A DNA stretch of 64,000 nt. It comes from Luidia sarsii. Lineage: Eukaryota; Echinodermata; Asteroidea; Paxillosida; Luidiidae. Position numbers and translations under genes: made by a program. The notes beneath the pieces are model-generated. The model was not told the DNA's origin, did not search any database, and saw only the letters and a list, made by a program, of their open reading frames with translations. How positions within the stretch are numbered: the stretch's first letter is position 1; each line of letters starts with the position of its first letter. This document shows positions 10,083 through 33,761 of the stretch, one piece after another. Where the stretch lies: contig OX465104.1 of assembly GCA_949987565.1 (NCBI GenBank), forward strand, positions 3,049,474 to 3,113,473, given 5' to 3'.

Positions 10083-13000
10083 TTGTTTAGTTTCATTTCT
10101 CTATTTTATTCTGTTTTGTTTTGTTTCAATTTTTTATTCTGTTTTCTTTTGTTTTGATTTGTTTCAGATTTGTTTGATTTGGTCTTACATGTATATCATC
10201 TTATCACACTAGACCTAAGCCCAGTCCTATGCAGAATTCTTGGTAAGTATCATTTGTTAAACATCTTTGTGGAAGGTTTGCGATGACACCATGTAAACCA
10301 TCTCCTGTGAGATGGAACAGCTCCGAAACGAGCAGCTAAAGAAACGTTTTGGGGCGTTGGGTACTCTGCCCGTCGTCATGACTGGAGACTGCTGGTTTCA
10401 AACCCTCTTTCCCGTCCATCGTAGCTGCTGGAGTGTGGAGAAGGTTTCCTGCCCAGTGTGACCACTGGGGCGTGCGGTGGAGAGGTGAAAGTTCACTGGA
10501 GTGTGTCACTTTGTACTCCCACCATGCAAACCTTCAGAACTTATCTAAATGTCTTTGCAATGTGTACTCAATGTGAAAAAATAATGTTTTGATACAAGCA
10601 GCAGTGTGTTTTCTAAAAGTTTTTTACTCTCCAGAGTTGAGAAGGGTCTTGAAATCTCGTGTTGGGTCGGCAGTAGCAGCAAGTAACTGCAGTCTCAATG
10701 CTGTATTAGTATGATCATAGAGCAAGGGTGATCCATCAATTTCATGTGGGTTTTTTTTTCTTCTTCACATGCACACCTGTTGCCATTTCAGGATCCAAAT
10801 GCAAGTTTAGCTGGGGTGGGATTCGAACCTCGACCCACACAGTTGTCAGGTTCTAAGAACACGGGGTACTATCACGACACTGCAAGATTATTGAACAGCA
10901 CATTTTAATTAGAAGGACATTGACCTTTGTCCCTGACCAATGGTACAGTATTTTTTCCAGTTTTAATGTTAATGTCCCAAAGAGCAATTGTTCACTTGTG
11001 GCGTATCTCAGGGGCCAGTTTCAGCTAATCATGTCCTGGTTGGTACACGAGTCATTATGTAATCTCTGATTGAAGAGTGCCATTTTGAAAACAGAAGTAT
11101 TGAAGCATAAACAACTCCTGTGTCATTTGCTAAACATTTATATATTTTAATGTTACCACTATTTTAATGTGCTTATTGAATTAATAGAAATTTTTAAAAG
11201 TTAGGTGGGCCTGACATTTCGATCCCAGCAGGACCTTTCTCAAATCAGGCATTCTGCCCTTGGGAAAAATCCTGCTGGGATCGAAACGTCAGGCCCTCCT
11301 AATTTTTGAAATTTGTATTTGGATCAATTTAATCTGTAAGCTGCTTGCAACATTTTTGCATAATCATTATTACTCGATATGAAATTTGAAGATGAAATGT
11401 ACTTCAAGGCACCAAAACATGGTCTAAGATGCCCTGCAAATTGTACTATGTACAATTTCCTAAATAAATGACCATATTTTTACCTGGACAAAAGTGTTTT
11501 ATTCTGTTTGGGACAAAATTTGTCCCAAAAATCATCATGTTTGTTTTTTAATATTCATGTTCCTTTGCCAACAAATGCAACGTGATCATCTTTGTCCAAA
11601 CTTACAGAAGATGTTATGTTGCTTAAAGTAATAAAATGTGATTGAATTGTGGGGGCAGAAGCAGCACTGTCTGCTAGGATTTTGGATGTGTGGGCTTAAA
11701 AAAAATGTGTGGTGGTATCGGCAGATGAATAAAATCATGAAATGATCTTGAAAAGTGAAAAACGTGTCATTGTTTCAATTTGACTTCATGACATCAACAT
11801 ATAAATGTTCATAATTCCCAAACAGACACATTTTAATTCATCGTTGAAAGGGTTTGTCAATAGCAACCAGAGAAGGACTTGAGTGAGAGTATACATCATT
11901 TACATGTACACCTGTTTGCAAAGAAAAGTACATAATTATACCATGGAGGAATTTTTCCTCCATGATTATACTACTTTGTAGATTTACGCAATCTTACATC
12001 ATAAACACAAGCATAAAAGTAAGATAGTTTTAGTTGTTGCAGCGCCCCCAAGAGTTGACATTGCGTTAGTGTCATTTGGACAGTTTCATTTGCTAATGGG
12101 TGTGTTTTATGATAAAATAGTTGAATATGCAATGTCGTTTATGTATATATATGCTTTGGAAACCCGTTCAACTCTCTTTTATAATATATGTACCAAATTT
12201 TAAGTACAAATTGGTCCATTAATAGATCATTTATGACAAAATTTAAAACTTTTAATTGAATCATTGATGCGGGACTTCCCTAATTTTGCGAAGGTTCACG
12301 CGTCCTTATTTACGCTAGGGTAGATGCCAACAAACGTTATTGCCAAGTATTGCACGACCACAACACAGCCTGCCCACAATCTGTTGGGCCCAAAACATCG
12401 CTTTCTTGCCAGTACCCACCGCCACTTCCTCCCAATTACGACTCTTCCCGGGGCAGTCTGACAGTTGCCGTTAGTTGCATCATCTGATGGCCCGATATAG
12501 GCGGCTTCCATGACGGACTGAGCTCTCAAAAGTGACGATGCCTCTGCTACCGAAGGCGCGTTTGTCACGGACATAAAAACATGCAATGTTAGAAAAACAA
12601 CCGAAATTTGTGGATGCTTCAATTTCCTTCTATTAAAGTTCTTCAAAGTCAGCTGTGCAAGTATCTCTCTTTCTTACTGCTAATATAGGTCTACAATTTG
12701 CATTGCTTAAATATACATACCTCATATTGAGTTTGTTTTCAAATTACTAGTTTGTTTGCCAAAGTTGGAGCTTCGGAGTTGGAAAATTTATTTGGAGTGC
12801 CACCCGCCGATTTGCAGTTTTTCCTCTGTGAGTCGAATAACTGGATATTGTCTCGGAACCAACTTGACTGCCGTGTCTTCAGTATCAGGAAACTAAACTG
12901 CACTGCAGTTGGCAGAGCGTCGGCCGCAACAAAATCTAAATCTGGGGAAACGATACTGAGAACTACACATTTAACAGACCTCAATCAAGAACTACATTAG

Positions 13001-13614
13001 GCTATATAGCCTAAGCTAGCTTTTATAACTAGGTGAGTACACTATGACTATGAGTATGACTTTTAATTTTATTATACTGGCGTTTTCAGGAAAATGATGC
13101 CAATGCTTGTCAGAATTCTTAAATACCTGGTAAGTGGTTGGTATTGTAAATCAATGTAATGATTGTATTTTAATTACAATTTAACAAGTTGGTGTCCCTG
13201 ATATTTCCATCTGTTACACTTTTACAGAATATTTCTCAAAGTTGAGGTGGATGCTACCATATGGGAAAGGTCCGGCAAAAATAAAACTGATACAAAAGTG
13301 ATAGCTCCTCTTCATTTTTGACAATTTTGTAAATTTTGGTCATTTCAATATATAAGGAAGGTACCAACTGTAAACTATGTAGGCAAGATTTTACTTTAGG
13401 CAGGTTATATTCAGCGGGCAAAGGCATTCTTCCCAACATTTTACACAAACGGTCCCTTCGTCTGATTGGCCAATTGTCTATGACATCATGTTCATGCATT
13501 GCATATTCATGTATGCTTTATTCTCCAATCAGAGTAAATCAGAGTGTTCATGAATACCACTTCTAAGGGGGAGGCTATATTCACCTGGCAATTGCATTGT
13601 GGCCTTTTCAGGTG
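10083..13614. other. Intergenic region between SNX29 and GTPBP1
   Basis: No supported gene. A GGATCGAAAC inverted pair lies at 11210-11310. A minus-strand open frame at 12296-12646 and overlapping frames at 12739-13000 have no recognisable domain and no convincing splice partners. Confidence 0.45.
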
Positions 13615-13622
13615 ATACGTAC

Positions 13623-14858
13623 TAGGGCTGTTGTCGACAAGGCTTTTGTCGACATTGTCGCGACAAAGAAAATATTCTGACATGTCGACAAGGTTTTTCG
13701 GATGTCGCGACAAAAACAATAAAATACATTAGCCTACCTCTAGTCATAATGGCCAATCTCTGAAAAGAAGGGAATATAAAGGGAACAAAAAATCCTAAAA
13801 TTGTGCGCTGAGCATTACATTTTTGCTTATCCACGCCGCAAAATAATAGTTACTAAATATGTTGGAAGTTTGAAGGGATCGTGACGCGACCAAAGAAAAT
13901 CGTTCACCGAACGCATTTTACCATTACGATGTACATGTGTAAATACTGTCACTTCTGTATAGCGCACGTTTCTATGGCCGGTCGTCAGCAGTACAGTAGC
14001 TGGTATACGTCGCTGCATCGCATGCATTTAATACACGTGCGTACGGGATACCAGTGCAATGCAGAGACCGGGAAAGATCGTGGACGTCCGAGGGAAGGAT
14101 CGAGAAATGAGATCGCACGTGCGTCGCGGTCGGTACCACGCTGAAAGAAGCCGCATGTTTGGGGCCAAAATCCCGGCGGCCGCGTATTTTATTTCATTGA
14201 AAAACGGACCGGAAGTACATTTTGTACATCGGAAAAAGGCCTCCTTTGCCGCATAGGTTCTAGGTTTGTCTGAATGTATGGCTGAATACGCGGCCTCCGC
14301 CGTTTTTGGGCCCAATACGCGGCTGGTTTTTGGGTGCCCAATACGCGGCTACCTTTAGCTAGGTGCGGACGGTGACGTCTTTTCTTTTCATTGAAACTAT
14401 CTGGTTCTCCAACTTCCATGTGCATAGCCAATAGGAAAACCACTGCAGCCGCTGTGCAGCGAATTCATAAATATTCATTATTTCTTGCAGTGAGAACGCA
14501 CGCATCGCCGACCGATGACGTCATGAATAAACAATGAGCAATCGCTTTTTTATTATTTTCTTTAGGAAATTACGACTGTAACACCCAATATCGGCACAAA
14601 AATTATTTTGTTTTGTATAATCTTAAATATGAAAGCCATTAAATATGAAAATGGATTGAAATTAAGATTATCCATGAAAACTAATTTCACAAGTTCACAA
14701 CTATGGCGGTTTGACATGCCCCATTCGTTTATTACCTACAAAACTTCCGATATAGTGACTACAGAATTTTGATTGGATCTCTGTCGCGACAATGTCGACA
14801 GTTGGCTTAAAATTCTCGCGACATGTCGACAAGAATTTTTTTCACGACAACAGCCTTA
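13623..14858. mobile_element. Non-autonomous hAT-like DNA transposon, 1.24 kb
   Basis: Ends TAGGGCTGTTGTCG and CGACAACAGCCTTA are inverted repeats, with further subterminal gtcgacatgtcgcgaca motifs facing inward. Flanks are atacgtac (13615-13622) and atacgtat (14859-14866), an 8-bp target duplication with one mismatch. Eight-bp duplications and TAGGG-type ends fit the hAT superfamily. The interior has no transposase-like frame. Confidence 0.82.
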
Positions 14859-14952
14859 ATACGTATAGTTTAATACTCTCACCGTAAAAGGGTGAACAAA
14901 AAACATAGATTCACAATAGACCACCTATTATTATTTTATAGAAAGTAAATAT

Positions 14953-15187
14953 TGTCTGGCACAACTACTTGCTAAAAAAAATGGACTTACAGTTTTCCCC
15001 CCAATCGTGATTTTGTGATGCATACATTTGAAGCGTACTGTATGCAAGAATCGTGAAAGGCATGTTTTGTAAACAGCTGCATGCTGACACTGCTGACTGT
15101 TGTCCAGTTGACACCAACGTTTCACAAAATAATGATTTTGGGGAATACTGTAAGTCCAATTTTGGGGTCTAGTGGTTGTGCCAGACA
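14953..15187. mobile_element. 235-bp inverted-repeat element (TGTCTGGCACAAC ends)
   Basis: Left tgtctggcacaactacttgc and right ctagtggttgtgccagaca are inverted copies; a second inverted pair, ggacttacagt and actgtaagtcc, lies just inside. No clear target duplication seen. Confidence 0.72.
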
Positions 15188-15289
15188 GTGACAAAGTGTT
15201 CAATCATTTAAAAAAAAATTAGTAAACAAAGTAGGCCTAAAGGAAAACAAAAAAGAAAGTTTCAAATGTTTTGAAAAAAAACATTTGCC

Positions 15290-15490
15290 AAGACAATTTT
15301 ACTGTATGGGGCTTGAACCCATGACCCCATGACCTGTGGATTAAGTTTTGGATTAAGTTTTAACGTACATGTGTACCAGCACTTTTACAAACTGAGCTCT
15401 TCGTCCCTAGCAACCCAAATAGTCAACTTAATCTTTGCCGGTGTGTGGGTACCAGTCAGAAGCATTTAACCGTTAATCTCCAGGGATTTT
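15290..15490 (-). mobile_element. tRNA-like SINE, diverged
   Basis: Reverse complement has the B-box-like gggttcaagccccat and an A-box-like segment, plus the family head near 15430-15490. Confidence 0.55.
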
Positions 15491-16739
15491 TCCCACTCCC
15501 CCCCCCCTTATTTTTAGCTTGTGGAGTTCTGAGAAACTAACTTAGTTCCCAGTTCCCAGTCCCGAAACCCAGTTTTGGTTACGGCACTCTGTTGTTGGGA
15601 GTCGTCAAGAGACTGCCAGAGCTCATGGCAGACAGAGCCTCCTGTTTCTGAAACAGTGAGTCACTCTGGGCTCCTCAGAAGAACATGGTGTCATGGCTAT
15701 TCTTAACTTGACCACTACGCTCCGGGACCTCCGATGGTTTATGCTCTATGCCCTCTGAATCCAGGCATCAGTAGATTCAAACAGTCTGTTTTCAGGGCAG
15801 CACAAAACTTTATGGAGCGTTACAACAGCCAAATAGACATCCAATTGCTCCAGGTTTGACTCACTTGCACACATGGTCTACTCTTTATTAATTTACTTCA
15901 CAGGTATTCATTGTTCTTGGTTGTTTGGTGAGTTTTGAAAATGGCTCATTATTCAAAAAAAAAAAAATCCTGTGTAGCCGTCCGTGAACAGAAAAGTGGC
16001 CTGATGCAGAATGCTTAACTCTTCTTGACTTCAGTGAGGGTTTTATTTTTCCCAACTTGACACGTGCACACCGAGAAGGGCAAAAATTCCTCATTGAATA
16101 TCATTCTGTTTTTGACTTTGCTACCTTCCTTATGATTAGCCTGAATTCCTCAGAGGCAGGTCGTTTCGTAGCTGGGTCACTCTGTATGAGCCGGCACAAT
16201 CAGATTGGTTTCTGAACCGCAAGAGGGATGTAGCTGAAGTAACAATTCAACGTGGACCAGTCAAAAATGTGGGCACCATCAGTAAGCATTCCGCACAACA
16301 AAATCGAATACTATCCAGAAATCGTACCAGTACCGGGTAGTTATGGAGAAAAGACTGGCGCCAAAGTCGGTACCATCGGAAAAAAATTGAATACTTTGGT
16401 TCAGATAGAATAGTTTTGGGCAAAAAAATGTAAGTACATGTAGGTAGCATTTTTGTAGCTCAACAAAATTCACCAAATTGTATCCAGAAATTGTGCCAGT
16501 ACCGGGTAGTTATGGAGAAAAGACTGGCGCCGAAGTCGGTACCATCGGAAAAAAATCGAATATTTTGGTTCAGATAGAATAGTTTGAGGCAAAAAAAAAT
16601 CAAAAATCAAATTGTCTCCAAGTGACTTGGGCAAGTGACCAACAAAGAAAATCTCACATCGGTTGATTTCTTGATTGGCCTGCTCATCCTCTTAATATTG
16701 TCTCCCCTCCTCTTAAAGGGACAGGCGACCAGTCTAGCC
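15490..16739. other. Region upstream of GTPBP1 exon 1
   Basis: No coding exon recognised. A segment at 16313-16430 is repeated directly at 16484-16592 (shared gtaccgggtagttatggaga), with a third partial copy at 17060-17115 just after exon 1. The GTPBP1 promoter is likely here but no core element stands out. Confidence 0.4.
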
Positions 16740-29056
<12,317 letters not shown>

Positions 29057-29110
29057 TGCAATGCAGCAGCTCGCTGCGGGAACCGGTAACGGGGAAATAT
29101 GTGACCAGGG

Positions 29111-29259
29111 GTCGGTTTCACCAAACTCATCGTAACTTACGATTAATCGCAAGGGGGTGAGCGACGCACAGAAACCATACGGTCCAACACAACTTACGAT
29201 GGGTTATCCATCGTAAGTTGAGTTACGATGCATCGTAAGGCTTTGTGATATCCAGCCCT
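29111..29259 (+). mobile_element. CTTACGAT palindromic MITE, copy 4
   Basis: gtcggtttcaccaaactc to ctttgtgatatccagccc with both interior palindromes. It lies 55 bp after the GTPBP1 stop, so is probably transcribed in its 3' UTR. Confidence 0.85.
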
Positions 29260-29821
29260 GCTCTGTGAAAATGAGTCAGATGTTGCCCGACATGAAAATG
29301 CGTTACGGGCGATTCAATGTTGAAAGGGTGGGGTTTTTTTTCACTTCCCCCCCACCCTTTTTTTTTTTTTTCTGAATTCTTTAGGTTCTTAACTTTCGTA
29401 ATCCTTCATGAGAAGTAACAATTTGTATCATGAAAATGCTATGCGCATTGACAAAAGAAACTTCTTAGGATATCTGACAATACAGTATCTTTAATGCTTG
29501 TTTTCTCTGTTAAGAGTTTTGGTGGAGATGAAAAACAGGGATTTTGGAAACTGCCATATCTCTGGAGTGCAACATGCTGTCATGCTATGCATATCCAACA
29601 CACACCTAAATGAAGTTGTTTTTAAGGTCTATCCAGCTATATAGATATCCCAATTTTATAATTTTGCAACATCTGACTCATTTTCACAGAGCGGGTCACA
29701 ATTATGAAGCACTCTGAAAATACATGCCATTAGGTAAAAGCCTTCTTCAAATGGAACATTTCTGATTTCCTCCGGATAATTATACATTCTGTCCATGCCC
29801 AGCGGCTTCGCGGTGATTCAA

Positions 29822-30034
29822 TATAGAGGTTTTTCCGTCGCGTCATTTTTTGCCGGTCAGCGTTCAATTCGCGCAGATTTCGGCCTACTTGGAATGCGCA
29901 AGTCTTCGATTCGTCAAAATGTCCAATGGAAGTGCTCAGATTTGGTATTTGCATGCGCTTCCGCAGATTTGGTCCTGCAGACATGCTGATTAGTCTCCGG
30001 TGGTCAAGTGACGTCGTGTGAAAAAACCTCTATA
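29822..30034. mobile_element. 213-bp TA-flanked inverted-repeat MITE
   Basis: Ends TATAGAGGTTTTTCCGTCG and GTGTGAAAAAACCTCTATA form an inverted repeat bounded by TA, fitting Tc1/mariner-type or similar TA-targeting elements. Interior non-coding. Confidence 0.75.
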
Positions 30035-30496
30035 GCTGACATTGATCCTTGGATGGAACGTTAACCATGTTAACAATCTGGAAAATACAAAAAAAAAGAC
30101 AAAATGCTTCTGGTGTAAGGCAACTCTCTTGCTTAAACTCAAATTAGTTTGGAGTGACATGCAAAACTGTTGCAAACTGGTTACTGACTGAAATGACCAA
30201 AATGCAAGAATCAAAAATTAGGAGGGCCTGACGTTTCAATCCTAGCAGGACCTTTTGATTCTCAGGATCCCGCCAGCGATATATGTGCACGTATTGTACA
30301 CAGATTAAAGAGTCAGGTACCCAGTGCTATGATCAGTATTGATGTGAGGCATGAGTCAAGGAACTAGGTCAGTTGCTTTGATTTACTGGACAATGTCAAA
30401 ATTTTCTCGGAAGTGGTGTGTACATGTATATATACCTGGAAGATTGGTGTTCCATTCTAGGGATTTATCGGAAGAAGTAATTATTACTCTGCCTCT

Positions 30497-30502
30497 AATA
30501 AA
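30497..30502 (+). promoter_or_regulatory. Possible poly(A) signal of GTPBP1
   Basis: First clear AATAAA downstream of the GTPBP1 stop, about 1.4 kb away. Two inserted repeats (29111-29259 and 29822-30034) would then be part of the 3' UTR. Weak evidence; hexamers occur by chance in AT-rich DNA. Confidence 0.25.
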
Positions 30503-30994
30503 ACTAATTGTCAGGTTCCAGTTGCTGAATCATATGCCATAGCTGAAAAGTGAAAAAAACAACAGCATTGAAGTCATATTGGAAATACAATTTTCACTTC
30601 CTTCCTGTACTTGCCTAAGATTTACAAACTCTACGACTGTTTCATGGTAATCGTGGGAATCATGGAGCAACCAGCAAACAGCAGTTGTCCTTGCCATTTC
30701 AAAAAAACCAATGTTATCATGTGATTCCAAGTTGTCAACAGTGTGCTGTAAATAGTACAAACAATGTCAACAAATCTTGCTGTCATTTTGTTTGCCAGTG
30801 CCAACACTTTTGTGAGGTTTTCTCTCTTGAACAAAAATAATTTTTAACTAGGAATTATGACATTCCTTTTTTCGTGTTTTTTTTGCTTTAATTAGATCTT
30901 TTCTTCTTTTTTTTTCTTCATTTAAAAAAAAATTTATCAAGCAATTTTTAAATACGTGATGACAAATATGAGGCAAAAACAGATCGCAGATGAT

Positions 30995-32260
30995 TAAAGC
31001 GGGGATGTGATCCCTGGAGATATACGGCAGTTAACCACTTCGCGCCGGGGGGTTTTTCAGCGCCGATGACCGCCATACGGGGGTTTTTGAACAATGCATC
31101 ATTTTAAAATCTTGCTAAAACAATCGGAACAATATATTTCTGTGAAATAAATCAATAAGGGTATACTATGGGTACAAGAGAGTAAAACCTGGCACAATTC
31201 GGACGTCGTTGTGGCCTTTGTCAAGAGATTATCAGTTCGAAAAAGGGCCCTTTGTGCGTCGTCAATGGACCGTAACGGACGTGTGTGTGTGGGTTCGTGT
31301 ACGCTGCTGACAATCCCTGACCGCAGACTCCAGCCTCCACTCCAGGCAGTCAAATCTTTGAGTTGGTCGGCCACAAACGAGCGTACAGATTACGGTAAAG
31401 AATGTGGGGGGAATTCCAATGCCAGACCGACGACCGTTGGGCTGTGTGGCATGCAAAGACAATGTCCCCCCGCGTGCTTTCAGCTGCAGCGCGGTATCCC
31501 TCGATCCTCCACAGTAAAAGTCCCACAATTGCACAATTACTGCTGCTAATCTTGCAATTCATGTGGCAACGTGCGTCAAAAAGGGTCTTTGTACTGATTC
31601 ATAATGCTTTGTTCTAAGATGAAAAGAGTCTTTGTTTAGAATGTGGACAATAGTGGTGCCCGGATTCGGAGGGCCCCGTTGCAAAGGCAATCCAATTGAC
31701 CTCCGGATTCGGAGGTCCCGGCGCGAAGTGGTTAATGGTTGAATTGCTCTGGCTACCCACCCCAGCAAAGACTAGTTGACTATTTGGGAGGGCACCATCT
31801 AAGGGCTGGATAGCTCAAATGGTTGAATTGCTTCTGGCTGGTGCCACTAACCTAAACACTAACCCAGCAAAGACTAGTTGACTATCTGGGAAGGCCACCA
31901 TCTAAGGGCTGGATAGCTCAGATGGTTAAATTGCTTCGCTGGCAGGTGCCACTAACCCAGCAAAGACTAGCTGACTATCTGGGAGGGCCACCAACAAAGG
32001 GCTGGATAGCTCAGATGGTTGAATTGCTTCTAGCTGGTGCCACTAACCCAGCAAAGACTAGTTGACTATCTGGGAGGGCCACCATCTAAGGGCTGGATAG
32101 CTTGATGGTAGGAGCACTGGTGTGCCAAAGACTAGTTGCCTATTTGGGAGGGCCACCATCTAAGGGATGGATAGCTCAAATGGTTAAAGGACTGGTACAT
32201 GTACATCTTAACCTGAGGCCAAGGGTCACATCCAATTCCAGTCAAAGTCATGTTGCTCTT
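30995..32260 (+). mobile_element. SINE with tandemly repeated head, split by the TTAA element
   Basis: Left part 30995-31030, right part from 31736. The right part repeats a roughly 90-bp module (caaagactagttgactatct, ctggatagctcagatggtt) five times before a final copy with the downstream body. Confidence 0.8.
31031..31735. mobile_element. 705-bp TTAA-flanked element (piggyBac-like) inserted in a SINE
   Basis: Ends TTAACCACTTCGCGCCGGG and CCCGGCGCGAAGTGGTTAA are perfect inverted copies over 15 bp inside TTAA. The flanks join into a continuous SINE head (gatatacggcag + TTAA + tggttgaattgctc), showing an exact insertion at TTAA. Short frames inside show no transposase motif. Confidence 0.88.
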
Positions 32261-32636
32261 TGATTGAAAGGTTAATTTGTGATGCAAACGAATACAAACT
32301 TGTCAACTGTTCGCTGCCTGCTTTAAAAAAAAAAAAAAAACACCCTTTTCAGCTTGTACATAACGTTTTCACCAGTTTTTGTGTATTTTAATATTTGTGA
32401 TAATTATTAGGAAAATGTATCTTTTCCTCCAATTTTATTACCATTTTGTATTAATAAAAGTAACATTTGATCTAGAAATTGGTACAAATTGGCAAATGAA
32501 AAACCCAGATATTCTTTTGAATACATATCAAGCAAAGTAACCATCCCAAGATTGAAAAAAAAATGATACAATTTTTGACATAAGACAAACTGTATGGATT
32601 AGTTGTTCCAAAAGGGAAGATTGGTTTGTTTTTCAG
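32261..32636. other. Intergenic, nothing recognised
   Basis: AT-rich, with one long A run near 32325. No exon found here that could precede the candidate small gene. Confidence 0.4.
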
Positions 32637-33752
32637 CCGGGGCTTTTGAATTTAACATGCTCACTCTCTGCAACTGGAGTGAAACCTATTACGGAGCATC
32701 CATGGACTGGTAAGAATTATGTCAAATTTTAAAAATGTTTTTACATGAATTTTCTACAGATACAGTTGCATGACAATATCTTCAACAATATATTAAAGGA
32801 GAGAGAAATGGATTTTTAATTTAGCTGTGAAATGACACTTCATTCACGCCAAAAGGAATCTTTCACTCCAGGGAGTGGCGTTAAACAGCAAAACTTACCA
32901 ATCAGGTGCCAGAATGCCATTCTGTGGCATCACGCTGAACGACAGAATTGTTGTAAAATCGCATGTCACTTTAAATTTAAAAAAATTAGGAACTTGGATA
33001 ATAATTTACAACATTTGTTGGATCAGCATTGGGCTGTTTTTGCTGTATAGGGCCTTAATACTAAAAGAGTTTCTTCGCAAGTTAGCAGAGATATCACTCA
33101 CCTAAAATTGGAAACAAATTTTTCTCAACCTCACCTATGTTTTTTCCTTCCTGAAAAATGAAAAGGAGTTTATTGCAAGACACTCTCTTGGACCAGATAC
33201 AAGAAGTCTAATGACTTTGTTTTTGGAGGCCACCATCTAAGTGCTGGATAGCCCAGATGGGAAGAGCGCTGGTACGCAAAACCAGAGTTCTTGGGTTCAA
33301 ATCCTACTCCAGTCCAAATTTTTCTTTGCCGATTTTTTTGGTTTCAATTTCTTCAAAAGTTCGCCGTCAGTTTTTCATCATTTTTTTTTTTTTTTTTAAG
33401 TCGTAGTTGATTGCGCTGGTCGTTTTTTTATTTTATTTTTTATCAAGATTTAGGACTTTCTTATTCTTTCTCCAGTGGTAACGGTTATGTCCATTGCGTA
33501 AAATTAGGTTAAGAAAATTACTTCTTTTGAATTTTTATTTCATTGTTATTTTAGATGAGGATTAATCATGCTGAGTGACTGGATGATTCAATGAATAGTA
33601 ATGTACATAGATAAACAAAAAATGATGTTGCTGTTTTGAATGGACGGTTCACATTGATATTTTTAACTTTCTGTACAGTTGCCTTGGCAACCGGCTCTCA
33701 GTTCTTCCTCGGTGTTGCCAATCTTTTGTGGACAGTGCAAGTAGACATGTAG
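32637..33752 (+). CDS. Candidate last two exons of an unidentified small membrane-protein gene
   Basis: Join(32637-32709, 33679-33752). The first exon has acceptor ttggtttgtttttcag and donor GTAAGA; the second has acceptor tttctgtacag. Read in one frame they give PGLLNLTCSLSATGVKPITE, then HPWTVALATGSQFFLG, then VANLLWTVQVDM and TAG at 33750-33752. The splice falls inside a Val codon. The C-terminal 25 residues look like one transmembrane helix. AATAAA begins only 4 nt after the stop. I do not recognise the family and could not find upstream exons, so coding status is unproven: two 24-codon frames can stay open by chance. It lies between GTPBP1 and the USP gene, in their orientation. Confidence 0.4.
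33225..33395 (+). mobile_element. tRNA-like SINE
   Basis: gctggatagcccagatggga (A-box-like), ccagagttcttgggttcaaa (B-box-like), then the family tail with ttcttcaaaagttcgccgtc. It sits in the intron of the candidate small gene. Confidence 0.75.
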
Positions 33753-33755
33753 ACC

Positions 33756-33761
33756 AATAAA
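33756..33761 (+). promoter_or_regulatory. Poly(A) signal AATAAA
   Basis: AATAAA four bases after the stop codon of the candidate small gene, followed within 20 bp by gtgtgttttaag, a possible GU-rich downstream element. Overlap of stop and signal would mean a very short 3' UTR. Confidence 0.4.

Noticed and set aside
10168..10240. Exon-like block with tttgtttcag acceptor and gtaagt donor
   Set aside because: Short, product not recognisable and no in-frame partner exon was found; could be a non-coding exon but unsupported.
12296..13000. Minus-strand 116-codon frame with a possible signal-like hydrophobic start, and overlapping 81-82-codon frames
   Set aside because: No domain recognised, no splice-consistent partner, opposing frames overlap; not enough to call a gene.
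31211..31768. Frames inside the TTAA element as a transposase remnant
   Set aside because: No DDD-type or Cys-rich motif visible on either strand; the element appears non-coding.
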